Assembly: GCF_003574445.1 (NCBI RefSeq)
Contig: NZ_KZ984555.1
Span: forward strand, 1 to 64,000
Origin: Streptomyces sp. YIM 130001
GTDB taxonomy: Bacteria; Actinomycetota; Actinomycetes; Streptomycetales; Streptomycetaceae
Direction of reading: 5' to 3'
DNA length: 64,000 bases
Below the pieces are notes generated by a model that was not told the origin of the DNA, did no database searches, and saw only the letters and a list, made by a program, of their open reading frames with translations. The position numbers and the translations under genes were made by a program. Below are positions 37,009 through 45,891 of the stretch, piece after piece. Position 1 is the first letter of the stretch; each line of letters starts with the position of its first letter.

Positions 37009-38204
37009 GGCCTGCCTCCGTTCCGGTGGGCCGCCGGCGAGGTGGCGGCTCTCGCCGCGTCCTTCGCCAGCCGGTCCGCCACATGGCTGATGAAGCGCCA
37101 CAGGTCGGCGCAGTACACCGAGCGGCCGGTGAACCCGTGTCCCGCCCGGTAGCGGTGGGCGTACATGCCGCCGCCGCAGATGCCGAGGAGCGGGCATCTG
37201 CGGCAGTCGGCGGACAGCGCGGCGGTGCCGGCCTGGCGCACGGCTATCGCGGGATGCCCGAGCGCCTCGTCGAAGCTGTTTCCGAGGACGTTCAGGCCCG
37301 TGTACGCCGCGCCGTCGTAGGCCGATTTGAGCGAGTCCGCCTGCTCGATCGCCCCGTCGGTCTCCACGACGACGGACGCGAACGGGGCCGGGCCGATCTG
37401 TTCGGTGACCGCCGGAAGGCCCAGGAGCAGCGCCAGGCACTCCTCGAAGAGGCGCACCCGCGTCTCACGCCGTCCGGCACCCCACCAGCGGTCGAAGACG
37501 GCACACAGCCAGTCCCCGTACACGGACCCTTCCGGGGTCCAATGCGGCGGCGGTGCCGACCAGTTGCCGTGCGGGAGGAGCAGGTCGAGGGTCGGCGGGC
37601 CGAGCGCGAGGAGGGACTCGTAGGTGTCGACGGGGTCCTGGGTGGGGTCGACGACGGCCAGGATTCCCGCGTACGCCCCCGGGAAGCGGTCGGCCACCAG
37701 GCGGGCCCCGCGCTGGGCTGCGGGCCATGAGGGGCGGCCGGAGCGGTACGCACGGCGCTTGTTGTGGACGGCGCGGCCGCCGTCCAGGCTGATGCCGACG
37801 CCGATGCGGTGCCGGGCCAGGGTGCGCAGGCGCTCCTCGGTGAGCAGGGTCGCGTTGGTCTGCAGTGTGGTGCGCACCGTGCAGCCCTCAGGTACCCGTG
37901 CACCCACCAGGTCGGTGAAGCGGCCGAGGCGGTCCGCACCCGCCAGGAGCGGCTCTCCGCCGTGCAGGACGAGGGCTACGGTGCCCAGTGCGTGGGTGCG
38001 CACATGCTCGGCGATACGAGTCGCCGTGGCGTCGAGCACGTCCTGCGACGCGGCGGCGGGGCGGTCTCGCCAGGTGTCGTCCGGGCCCTCGTAGAGGTAG
38101 CAGTAGGTGCAGGCGAGGTTGCAGCGGCCGTGCACCTTCACGATGAACTGCCCGAAGGGCACGGCTGGTTGGGCAGCAGAATCGGCAGGAGCTCGTCCAG
38201 ACAC
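37005..38204 (-). CDS. fxsB: Radical SAM cyclophane-forming maturase FxsB
   Basis: A 399-residue radical SAM enzyme. C28-x3-C32-x2-C35 ('GRCNLACTYCYLYEG') binds the SAM [4Fe-4S] cluster. 'VLHGGEPLL', 'LQTNATLL' and 'VGISLDGGRAVHNKRRAYRSG' are typical of SPASM-group peptide maturases. C334, C337, C343 and C365 form an auxiliary cluster region. FxsB family enzymes build a three-residue cyclophane on the C-terminus of FxsA. GTG 38204 has a GGGGG RBS 5 nt upstream. It follows fxsA after a 165-bp gap that holds a hairpin. Confidence 0.95.
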   Translation of the reverse strand: MSGRAPADSAAQPAVPFGQFIVKVHGRCNLACTYCYLYEGPDDTWRDRPAAASQDVLDATATRIAEHVRTHALGTVALVLHGGEPLLAGADRLGRFTDLVGARVPEGCTVRTTLQTNATLLTEERLRTLARHRIGVGISLDGGRAVHNKRRAYRSGRPSWPAAQRGARLVADRFPGAYAGILAVVDPTQDPVDTYESLLALGPPTLDLLLPHGNWSAPPPHWTPEGSVYGDWLCAVFDRWWGAGRRETRVRLFEECLALLLGLPAVTEQIGPAPFASVVVETDGAIEQADSLKSAYDGAAYTGLNVLGNSFDEALGHPAIAVRQAGTAALSADCRRCPLLGICGGGMYAHRYRAGHGFTGRSVYCADLWRFISHVADRLAKDAARAATSPAAHRNGGRP

Positions 38205-38321
38205 GCCAGCCCCCTGCCTACGGTTCGCCGCTCGTCCCCGGCCGTCCTTCCCAATGCCGTTGCGCTTTCAAACGCCGCCTGTTCGACTCTGACCGATTCC
38301 GCGGACCGTGCGGCCGAAAAC

Positions 38322-38353
38322 CCCGTACGGACGGTCCGTTCGCTCCGTACGGG
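38322..38353. terminator. Hairpin between fxsA and fxsB (attenuator candidate)
   Basis: A perfect 10-bp stem (CCCGTACGGA/TCCGTACGGG) with a 12-nt loop lies 17 bp after the fxsA stop. A partial terminator or RNA-stabilising hairpin here would give more precursor peptide than enzyme, as is common in RiPP operons. Confidence 0.55.
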
Positions 38354-38369
38354 CGTGTGGAGGCGCTGC

Positions 38370-38555
38370 TCACAAAGCGCTGTTGTAGCCCCAGAGCAGT
38401 TCGTCGGGCCGCGCGGCACGCTCCCTGAGGTCGGCCAGCACCTGGTCCAGAACCGGATGCCGGACGTCCCGCAGATCCGCGAGTGCCAGTCCCGTCAGAT
38501 CCGGAAGCGCCCCGGCTCGTTCCCCCGGCCCGTCCTGCTGTCCCCGCTCATCCAT
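38370..38555 (-). CDS. fxsA: FxsA-like precursor peptide (FxSxx-COOH variant ending YNSAL)
   Basis: A 61-residue peptide: a charged Gly/Glu-rich N-terminus, a leader 'LPDLTGLALADLRDVRHPVLDQVLADLRERAARPDELL', and the core 'WGYNSAL' at the C-terminus. The family ends in Phe-x-Ser-x-x; here Tyr57-Asn-Ser59-Ala-Leu replaces it, and Trp55 lies two residues earlier. It sits directly upstream of FxsB, the expected position. ATG 38555 is preceded by a purine-rich GGGGAGAG stretch at wide spacing; an in-frame GTG at 38594 has no RBS. Confidence 0.88.
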   Translation of the reverse strand: MDERGQQDGPGERAGALPDLTGLALADLRDVRHPVLDQVLADLRERAARPDELLWGYNSAL

Positions 38556-38604
38556 GTCTGTCCACTCTCCCCTCTCTCCTCGGTCTCTCGACACCCACCC
38601 GTAT

Positions 38605-38635
38605 CCGAACCGGCCTGCCAGGCCGTCCGGTTCGG
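38605..38635. terminator. Hairpin between the SAV_2336 gene and fxsA
   Basis: A perfect 9-bp stem CCGAACCGG/CCGGTTCGG encloses a loop that can itself form GGCCT/AGGCC. It lies 14 bp after the SAV_2336-type stop and 50 bp before the fxsA start, so it can separate the conflict-type genes from the RiPP genes. Confidence 0.55.
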
Positions 38636-38648
38636 TCCTCCCTGCCTC

Positions 38649-41600
38649 TCACTCCAGTTCGGCGAGCCGCAACGCGGTCTGTTCCGCGGTCGGTTCGCTG
38701 GTGCCGATGTGGTGATCCGGCAGTCTCGCCCACCGGGTCCGGGCCTCGCGATAGGCCTCACGCGCGGAGCGCGGACGCGCCGCCGCCTCATAGGACATAC
38801 CCCGCAAGTGGTGTGCTTGTGCCTCCAGTCGGGCCGCTTCCTGCTCCCGGCGTTCCGTCGCCGCGTCCCGCTGCGCGCGGCGGGCCGACTCCGCCGCCGC
38901 CCGGAAGGCGTCGACCGCCTCGTCCAGGCGGCTCGTCCGGCCGAGGCTCGCGTACGCCTCGAACTGTGCCTGTCCCAGCTCGAGCCAGCACTGCGCCGCG
39001 AGCAGGGCGTCCTCCGCCTCGGCCGCGGCGAGTCCGAGCAGATGCTCGGCCTCCCGCAGGTCGACACGCTCTCCGCCCAGGCCGTAGCGGAGCATCAGGG
39101 CCCGGCCGAGCAGCAGCAGGCGCCGGGCCAGGTGAGCGCTGCCCGCCGAGGTCTGGGCCCGGCAGTCGCGCAGCACACTTATGGCCCTGGACAACGAGTC
39201 CTGCGTAGCGATGCCTTCGCCCAACTGCACGCGTCGCAGCAGTACTTCGCCCCATTCGGCGAGAACGTCGGCATGTGCGGCGGCGTCCCGTGACATCCGC
39301 TGGGCCGCCTGCTCGAAGTGCCGCGCCGCGGCGTGCAGTTCCCTGGGCCCTCCCGATTCCGCATAGGCGGCGACCGCGATCCGGCCGGCGCGGACCTCGA
39401 GCCTGGCGCGCTGATGCTGGTTGCCTGCGAGGCCGAGGCCCTCCTCGACCGCCGAGCTGGCGTCGTCCAGTACTCCGCCGGACGCCAGGATCGCATCGAC
39501 CAGGTCGATCAGGACGTGGACGCGGCGCGCCGCGTCGCTGTCAGAGTCGTGGTCGAGCGCCTCGCGCAGCGAGCCGGCACTCTGCTCGGCGTATCTGCGG
39601 GCCTGTTCCGGATGGGAGGTGGCGCCGGAGAGCCGCAGCAGGACCCGGCCGTGCGCGAGCAGGATCTCCGCGGGGGTCCGGTCGCGGTCCGGCCACGCGT
39701 CGACGTAGGCCTCCAGCATGCCTACGGCCGCCTGCAGTTGGGAGCTGTCGCCGCCGAGGCGCCAGCGCGACTCGAGTGCGCTCACCCGCTCCAGGGTCAG
39801 CCGGAGCACCTCCGACTCGTCGAGCCCGGGCGCCGAACAGGCGACTGCATACTCGCGGTCGGCGCGGCCGAGGAGTTCGAGCGCCTGCCGCCGGTCCCCG
39901 TGGCGCCAGTGGTCGGTGGCTCCGGCGCGTAACACCCGTGCCAGCACCGCCCGTTCACGTAGCCCGCGCGGGTGAGCGACCGCGCGTCCGGCCGCCTGCT
40001 CGGCCTCCGCGAGCAACTCGGGACCGCCCTGCACCTCCCACAGCCGCAGCACGCTCTGCCCGTACTCGCCCCACAGCTCGAAGTCCTGTGCCGCGGCAGA
40101 GTCGGGGGTGTCCTGCTCGGTCGCCCGGCGGAGCAACTGCACGGCATCGATGAGGTCCTGGACCATTCCCTCGCCGTCGAACCGCTCCACGAGCGAGCGT
40201 GCACGAGCCACGGCGGGGTGTACGGGCCGGTCCTCGGACGCCTCCCGGCGGTCGCGGGCGCCGTAGAGGGCGAACTGCTCGGGCAGCGGCATGAAGCGCT
40301 CCAGGACGCGGGCCGCCACTTCGGCGAAGGGCTGCGGGACGAGCTGCGTCTCGCCCCCGTCACCGGCCGGCTCCAGGTCGCGGCCGTCGCGCGCGTAGGG
40401 CCCGGGCGGACTGCCGCCGCCGAGCTGGGCCAGGGCGAGGGCGGGGAAGTTGGGGCCGCCCTTGGCGAAGCGTCCCTCGATGTACTGCGAGCAGTGCTTG
40501 AGGATCAGTACGGCCTCGTCCCTGCCCAGCGGTGCGAGCAGCGATTCCTGTACGCCCGGGGCGAATTCGTACCACTGGGGGCCACCCGAACCGTTCGTCT
40601 CCCGGGTACGGGAGACGAGGCCGCCGAGCAGGACCTCCGCGAGTTCGGCGGGTCCGGAGTCGGGGAGCATGGTGCGCTGCACCAGTTGCATCACGGGCAG
40701 GCAGAGCGGCGCCGCCGCCAGGTAGACCGCGAGCCGGCCCGCACCGGTGGAGGCGTTGGAGCGAAATCTGCTGACCAGTTCGAGCCCGGACGGGCGGCGT
40801 CCCGGGCGGGCCGCCGGTGCCGGGGGCTGGTTCGCGCTGACCCAGCCGATGGCGCCGGTGACCGTACCGGCGCCGGTACGGGACAGCAGCCGCGCCCAGG
40901 CGCCGAGGGCCGCGGGTTCCGGCGGTATCACCGGCACCGGGAGCATGCCGGGCCGGGCCGGCACCGGGGTTCCCGAGCGGCTGCGCACCCGCAGCGCGGC
41001 GGCGCCGCCGAGGCCCTCGCCCCTGGTCAACTCGCCGTAGGAGACGGGGAGTCGGGTGCGCTGCCACATGCGTTGCGGTAGCGGCTGGAGGACCGCGGCG
41101 GCGGCCTGGCGGGACAGGTGGTGCAGGAGTCGGTGCGCCTGTCCGCTGCGCCAGAGCGGGCCCACGCAGTCGCTCACCAGGAGGGTGAGGCGGCGGCCGG
41201 TGGGGTCGTTCAGCCGGTCCACGGAGTGCAGTGGCAGCGCGTGGCGGTCCGGGCTGCGGCTGACCGCCGGGCGGCCGTCGGGGCCCTCGTGCAGGTGACT
41301 GACCTGGATGTCCCAGAAGGCGCCCAGCCTGCCGAAGATCTGCTCCAATTCGGCGAACATCCTGTCCCACACGCGCATCGACGACGAGGCGTCCATCACG
41401 AGCTGCAGCCGCGCGTCGGCCCGGGTCACTCCGCGGAACACCGGCGTCACCAGGCCCGCGAGCGCGCTGCGTTGGGCCGTCTCTGTCTCGTCCAGGACGG
41501 TCCGCAGGGGCGGCGCGGGACTGCGGTAGCGCTGCAACGGCCGTAAGGCGCGCTGCAGTTCGAGCGGGGCGGGCAGGGCGGTGGCCGCCGGCACTCCGAC

Positions 41601-42047
41601 CGGGAGCGGCGCCGCCCGGCCCGGGCTGCCGGTCGTGCGCTCGCCGGGTTGCGGCAGCGGGAACAGCGCCACGCGCCGGTCGCCGCCTCCGTCGTGCCGC
41701 TGCGGCGCGAGCGGTGCGGGTACCTGCTGGTCCGCCGGGAGTGGCGGGTCCGCCGGTACGGGGCCGTTCCCCGCAGTCGTCGTCCGGTCGCGTGGGGCCG
41801 GCTGGTCGCGGGAGTCCGGCGCAGGTTCGCCCGGCGGCTCGGGTTCGGCCGTGCGGGTCCAGCGGGCCAGCCAGAGGGCGTCGCAGAGCTGCTCGCCGTC
41901 CGGGTCGAGGCCGGCCCCGCGCAGTCGCGCGATCAGTTCGGCGACCGGGTCGCCGCCGGGTGCGTCCTCGCCCGGCCGGCTCGCGTTCGGCGGGCCGGCC
42001 GCAGGCGGACCGACGGAGGCTCCGTCGCGCCCCTGGGCGTCGGGCAT
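38649..42047 (-). CDS. SAV_2336-type vWA/TPR protein
   Basis: An 1132-residue protein. The N-terminal 100 residues include the SAV_2336-like 'DPVAELIARLRGAGLDPDGEQLCDALWLARW', then a Pro-rich linker. A vWA domain follows with a MIDAS-like D219-x-S-x-S223 ('VMDASSSMRVWDRM'). The middle region (about 240-560) is the SAV_2336 core. The last 500 residues are helical TPR-like repeats. It is 7 bp downstream of the MoxR ATPase gene, the usual vWA-MoxR pairing. It probably acts as the sensor or scaffold of the complex. Confidence 0.9.
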   Translation of the reverse strand: MPDAQGRDGASVGPPAAGPPNASRPGEDAPGGDPVAELIARLRGAGLDPDGEQLCDALWLARWTRTAEPEPPGEPAPDSRDQPAPRDRTTTAGNGPVPADPPLPADQQVPAPLAPQRHDGGGDRRVALFPLPQPGERTTGSPGRAAPLPVGVPAATALPAPLELQRALRPLQRYRSPAPPLRTVLDETETAQRSALAGLVTPVFRGVTRADARLQLVMDASSSMRVWDRMFAELEQIFGRLGAFWDIQVSHLHEGPDGRPAVSRSPDRHALPLHSVDRLNDPTGRRLTLLVSDCVGPLWRSGQAHRLLHHLSRQAAAAVLQPLPQRMWQRTRLPVSYGELTRGEGLGGAAALRVRSRSGTPVPARPGMLPVPVIPPEPAALGAWARLLSRTGAGTVTGAIGWVSANQPPAPAARPGRRPSGLELVSRFRSNASTGAGRLAVYLAAAPLCLPVMQLVQRTMLPDSGPAELAEVLLGGLVSRTRETNGSGGPQWYEFAPGVQESLLAPLGRDEAVLILKHCSQYIEGRFAKGGPNFPALALAQLGGGSPPGPYARDGRDLEPAGDGGETQLVPQPFAEVAARVLERFMPLPEQFALYGARDRREASEDRPVHPAVARARSLVERFDGEGMVQDLIDAVQLLRRATEQDTPDSAAAQDFELWGEYGQSVLRLWEVQGGPELLAEAEQAAGRAVAHPRGLRERAVLARVLRAGATDHWRHGDRRQALELLGRADREYAVACSAPGLDESEVLRLTLERVSALESRWRLGGDSSQLQAAVGMLEAYVDAWPDRDRTPAEILLAHGRVLLRLSGATSHPEQARRYAEQSAGSLREALDHDSDSDAARRVHVLIDLVDAILASGGVLDDASSAVEEGLGLAGNQHQRARLEVRAGRIAVAAYAESGGPRELHAAARHFEQAAQRMSRDAAAHADVLAEWGEVLLRRVQLGEGIATQDSLSRAISVLRDCRAQTSAGSAHLARRLLLLGRALMLRYGLGGERVDLREAEHLLGLAAAEAEDALLAAQCWLELGQAQFEAYASLGRTSRLDEAVDAFRAAAESARRAQRDAATERREQEAARLEAQAHHLRGMSYEAAARPRSAREAYREARTRWARLPDHHIGTSEPTAEQTALRLAELE

Positions 42048-42054
42048 CAGCGCC

Positions 42055-43077
42055 TCACCTCGGCCGGTCGAGCCGCTGGATCAGCAGGTCGGCGAGGCGT
42101 TCACGGCTCGGCGGTGCGGCCGCGTCGGTGAGGTGGATGGCGTTCAACAGCTGGTCGGCGGCGAGGAGTTCGCTGCGGGACCGTTCGAGGAACCGGGCGA
42201 TCAGGTCGTCGCCGGCCCGTGCCGCCTCGTCGCCGAGATGGGCCCGTACGAAGGTGGCGAGGCGCTTGTGGTCGGGGCGTTCGAGCTCGAGGTGGATGCA
42301 ACGGCGCATCAGCGGGGCGGGGAAGTCTCGCTCGCCGTTGCTGGTGAGGACGACGAAGGGGAAGGCGCGGCAGCGCACCTTGCCGTCCTTGACCCGCACC
42401 TTGGCGCCGTCGGCGGTGAGTACCTCGGCCTCGCGATTCGGCAGCCGGTCGGCGATCCGTTCCAGCTCCGGGATCGCGAACTCGCCCTCCTCCAGGACGT
42501 TCAGGAGGTCGTTCGGCAGGTCGATGTCGCTCTTGTCCAGCTCGTCGATGAGGAGCACCCGAGGGGTGTCCGTGGGCAGCAGCGCGGTGCCGAGCGGGCC
42601 GAGCCGGATGTAACTGCCGATGCTCTCCGCCGCGCCGGGGGCGGCGCCGTCGGTGGATGGCCCGCCGCCCTGTGCCGCGATCTGTACGTCCTGCAGCCGG
42701 GCGATGGCGTCGTAGTGGTACAGGCCGTCCTGGAGTCCGGAGCGGCTGACGATGGACCATTTCAGGACGCCGCCGAGGCCCAGTTCGTGCGCGACGGAGT
42801 GCGCGAGGGTGCTCTTGCCCGCGCCGGGGCTGCCGGTGACCAGGAGGGGGCGGCGCAGATACAGCGCCGCATTGATCATCTCGAGTTCCTCGGCGCCCGG
42901 CCGGTGCAGTTCGGCGAGGTGCCGGTGGATGCCGAGCCTGCGGTCCTCGGAGCCGTCGCCACTCTCCGCGTCCCGGCCGGCGAAGTCGCGCCAGGGCGGC
43001 GGTGCCGGGAGCCGGGCCATCCCGCCGTGGGGCTCGCCCGCACCCCGGTAGATGAGCCATTCGCTGGATTCGGTCAT
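42055..43077 (-). CDS. MoxR-type AAA+ ATPase
   Basis: A 340-residue AAA+ ATPase. Walker A is GSPGAGKST (82-90), Walker B 'VLLIDELDKSD' (174-184), sensor 1 'FVVLTSNGERDFP' and an arginine-finger region 'PLMRRCIHLEL'. These are MoxR features. ATG 43077 has a GAGGAA RBS 7 nt upstream. It should remodel its vWA partner using ATP. Confidence 0.95.
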   Translation of the reverse strand: MTESSEWLIYRGAGEPHGGMARLPAPPPWRDFAGRDAESGDGSEDRRLGIHRHLAELHRPGAEELEMINAALYLRRPLLVTGSPGAGKSTLAHSVAHELGLGGVLKWSIVSRSGLQDGLYHYDAIARLQDVQIAAQGGGPSTDGAAPGAAESIGSYIRLGPLGTALLPTDTPRVLLIDELDKSDIDLPNDLLNVLEEGEFAIPELERIADRLPNREAEVLTADGAKVRVKDGKVRCRAFPFVVLTSNGERDFPAPLMRRCIHLELERPDHKRLATFVRAHLGDEAARAGDDLIARFLERSRSELLAADQLLNAIHLTDAAAPPSRERLADLLIQRLDRPR

Positions 43078-43189
43078 GATCCGGTTCCTCGTCGTCGCTC
43101 GTCCACCAGGGCAGCCGTCCGGACGTGCCTCACGGTATCCACCGCGAGGGGGCCTGATAAGTGCTCGGAGGTACCGGTGTCAGGTCGTC

Positions 43190-45310
43190 TCACGGCGCCT
43201 CCAGCAGGTCGTCCGCGCCGAGGAGCGGAAGGTGGGGGTCGTCATAGAACAGGGTGATTCCGTCCGCCCAGTAGGTCTCGGGCCGGCTCTCGCTCAGGCC
43301 CGCCCGCAGTTCGTGCACCAGGCCCGGGAGCCGCGCCGCGCTGCCGGCGCCTGCGACGGTCTCTCCCGCGCGGCGGTGGAACTCGCCGCACACCGCGTCG
43401 CGTTCACCCCGCCAGCGCCGCCACAGGGCGACGGAGAAGCCGCCGTGCACGATCCGCGCGAGCGCCACACCGTCGTCCTCGAAGCGCCGGTCGCCGTACC
43501 GGCAGAGCACCGGGACGGCGCCGTGCGGAAGGCCTCTGAGCCGGTCCACGGACGGCACCGGCATCCGCAGCCCGTCGTCGCAGTCCAGTACCTCGACACC
43601 GGCTTCGTGCTCGTGCACACGACGCCACCGCGCCTCACGCTCACCGGGTTCCCCGGGCTCCTCGTACTCTCCGGCCGATGCCGCCCCCGGATCAACGGCG
43701 CCGTCCACCGCCGCCTTGTCCCGGTCGGCGCAGCGCACGACGACGGGCCGGCGCGCGCCGAGCGGTGCGGCGTCCGGGCTCGACTGCCAGGCGTCGACGT
43801 CCAGTCCGAACAGTGCGGGAGGCAGCGCGACCTGCAGGGCCCCGGGCCGCCCGGGCTCGTCGCAGCGCCGGAAAGCCTCCTCCAGCGGTCCGGCGAGCAC
43901 GGCCGGCAGGTCGTCCAGGGGTGCGCGGTCTCCCTCGGGCAGCCGGACCACTGTGCCGTCCTGCCGCACCACGCAGATCCGCCAGAAGCAGTGGTCGGGT
44001 TCCCAGCCCCGCTGCCCGATCTCCAACAGGGTGAAGGGGTACGGCACTTGGCCGCCGTCGCCCTCGGCCGAGACCGGGAGGTCCGGGGCGCTCGGCTGCT
44101 GCCGCCGCCGCAGATGCTCGATGTGCTGCTCGGCGAGCCGGTCCCGCAGACGCGGGCGACCGGTGCGCCCCGCCGACCTGCGCACCCACTCCCACAGACT
44201 CTGCTCGGCCGCTTCCGTGCCGGGTGCCACATAGGGCTGCTCGGCGGAGATGACCCCCATCGCGTACGCCAGGAGGAGTTCGAGCGCACCGTCCTGGCGC
44301 GCCCCTTCGTAGAGCGCGCCGAGTCCGTCCCGCCAGGCGCGCGGCGCGGGCGACGGCAGCTCGGCCGGGAAGTCGGGCAGCGACTCGAGCAGGTCGAGCA
44401 GCGTGCGGGTGCTCACCGGTGGCGGCAACTCGGCGAGCTTCCCGAGGAGTTGGGCCCGCTCGTCCGGCTCGAGGGCGCGACCGGGCCGCACTCCGAGGCG
44501 GGACTGGACGTCCGTCCAGGTGGACCGGCCGGCGCCGGGGTGCCGCTGGCGGTCGCGGTGGTAGCGGTCGTGCGCGTGGAAGACGGCCTGGTAGAGGTCG
44601 TCGTGCTCGGCCCGCAGCGCCTGGCGCGGCACAGGCAGCGCCCGGAGCTGCTCGATGCCGGTGCAGGTGCCGCCGCTCCCCCGGTCCGACCGCGATTTGA
44701 GTACGCCGACGACCTCGCCGCGCACCGGGTCGATGACCGGTCCACCGGAGACCCCGGGCGGCAAGTCGTTGTGCCCCAGGCGTAGTTGGACTCCGGCGGA
44801 CCAGCCGCCGAGCGTGCCCTGCACGGTGAGCGGTCCGTCGAGGGCCTGCATCTCGCCGCCGAGGACGGTCCATCCGGCGTAGAACACCGTCCCCTCGCCG
44901 AAGTAGGCGGCGGGCCGCTCCGACACGTAGACGCACTCGTGGTGGGTGGGTTCGCGGAGCCGGACGAGGGCGAGATCGGGTCCTGGCCAGTTGCCGCGTG
45001 CGTCGGGGCCCGCGCGCTCGGGGACGGTGGCGGCCACTTCCCCGTGCACGGTGGACACGTCCACGCCGGGCCCGCCTCCGTGGACGACCACGACCTCACC
45101 CCCTTCCCCGCCGAGCGCCACATGTGCACACGTCAGCACCCAGTTCGGCGCGACGAAGAATCCGCTGCCGAGAAACGTCCCGGGCTCGCCCTGGGCATAC
45201 CCGACACCGGGCCGATGGATGCGCACGGTGGCCGCCATCACGAGCTCACGCAGTGCACGCTGAGCGGCGTCGGGGCGTCCCGGTGCGCCCCGGTCGCTCT
45301 CGTCCGTCAC
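43190..45310 (-). CDS. Trypsin-like serine protease with VMAP-type C-terminal region
   Basis: A 706-residue protein. The N-terminal chymotrypsin-fold domain (about 20-230) has an intact triad: His63 ('LTCAHVAL'), Asp112 ('PDLALVRL') and Ser188 ('GVSGGPV'). There is no signal peptide, so it is cytoplasmic. A helical region (about 270-390) may be an effector-associated or VMAP-M-like domain. The rest, with 'PYPFTLLEIGQRGWEPDHCFWRICVVRQDGTV' and Arg/Asp-rich motifs, matches the VMAP-C region of vWA-MoxR-associated proteins. GTG 45310 overlaps the upstream stop (GTGA). Confidence 0.88.
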   Translation of the reverse strand: MTDESDRGAPGRPDAAQRALRELVMAATVRIHRPGVGYAQGEPGTFLGSGFFVAPNWVLTCAHVALGGEGGEVVVVHGGGPGVDVSTVHGEVAATVPERAGPDARGNWPGPDLALVRLREPTHHECVYVSERPAAYFGEGTVFYAGWTVLGGEMQALDGPLTVQGTLGGWSAGVQLRLGHNDLPPGVSGGPVIDPVRGEVVGVLKSRSDRGSGGTCTGIEQLRALPVPRQALRAEHDDLYQAVFHAHDRYHRDRQRHPGAGRSTWTDVQSRLGVRPGRALEPDERAQLLGKLAELPPPVSTRTLLDLLESLPDFPAELPSPAPRAWRDGLGALYEGARQDGALELLLAYAMGVISAEQPYVAPGTEAAEQSLWEWVRRSAGRTGRPRLRDRLAEQHIEHLRRRQQPSAPDLPVSAEGDGGQVPYPFTLLEIGQRGWEPDHCFWRICVVRQDGTVVRLPEGDRAPLDDLPAVLAGPLEEAFRRCDEPGRPGALQVALPPALFGLDVDAWQSSPDAAPLGARRPVVVRCADRDKAAVDGAVDPGAASAGEYEEPGEPGEREARWRRVHEHEAGVEVLDCDDGLRMPVPSVDRLRGLPHGAVPVLCRYGDRRFEDDGVALARIVHGGFSVALWRRWRGERDAVCGEFHRRAGETVAGAGSAARLPGLVHELRAGLSESRPETYWADGITLFYDDPHLPLLGADDLLEAP

Positions 45311-45891
45311 GCGCCGCCTCCGGCCGGCGGGTCGGTGTCGTCCGTGCGCCCCGCAGCGCCGGGGGATGCGCCCGAGCGCGGGGCACCGGCGGGTGGCGGA
45401 GGGCTCGGCGCGGTCATGGGGATCGGCGGGACGGCGGCCGGGGGCGGCTGCGGGGGCACGGTCGGCGCAGGATCGGCCGGCGGGACCGGCGGTGGCGGCG
45501 GGTCCTCGGTACGCGTACCCGCCGGGTCCGAGGCCTCCAGATCGGGCGGGCCGCCCTGCCAGGTGAGCGTGACCGCGAGACTCGCCTTGGCCTCGCCGTC
45601 CGCGAGCATGCCCACCACCCGCCCGGCCTTGGCGGTGAGTTCGATCCCGAACTCGACACTGACCTCGTCGGGCTTCACGGCACGCAACGGGCCCGCCAGG
45701 GAGCGCGCCACACTCGTCACGACCGAGTGCAGACTCTCGACCTGGAGCTGGGCCCGGTCCCTGAACCCGGTGTCCGTGTACGAGAGTTCACCGGACGGCT
45801 CCGCCGGATCGTCGGCCACCGAGATCCGGGCCCACACCTGCGAACCGTCGGGCATGTCGATCTGCGCGATCCGGCTCGTTCCGTTCCCCAT
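45307..45891 (-). CDS. CU044_2847/Trypco1-type trypsin-co-occurring protein
   Basis: A 194-residue protein. The first 115 residues form the trypsin-co-occurring domain: 'IDMPDGSQVWARISV', 'LHSVVTSVARSLAGPLRAVKPDEVSVEFGIELTAKAGRVVGMLADGEAKASLAVTLTW'. The C-terminal 80 residues are a Pro/Ala-rich tail. It is the first gene of the cluster and is coupled to the protease gene, so it may hold the protease inactive or target it (inference). Confidence 0.88.
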   Translation of the reverse strand: MGNGTSRIAQIDMPDGSQVWARISVADDPAEPSGELSYTDTGFRDRAQLQVESLHSVVTSVARSLAGPLRAVKPDEVSVEFGIELTAKAGRVVGMLADGEAKASLAVTLTWQGGPPDLEASDPAGTRTEDPPPPPVPPADPAPTVPPQPPPAAVPPIPMTAPSPPPPAGAPRSGASPGAAGRTDDTDPPAGGGA

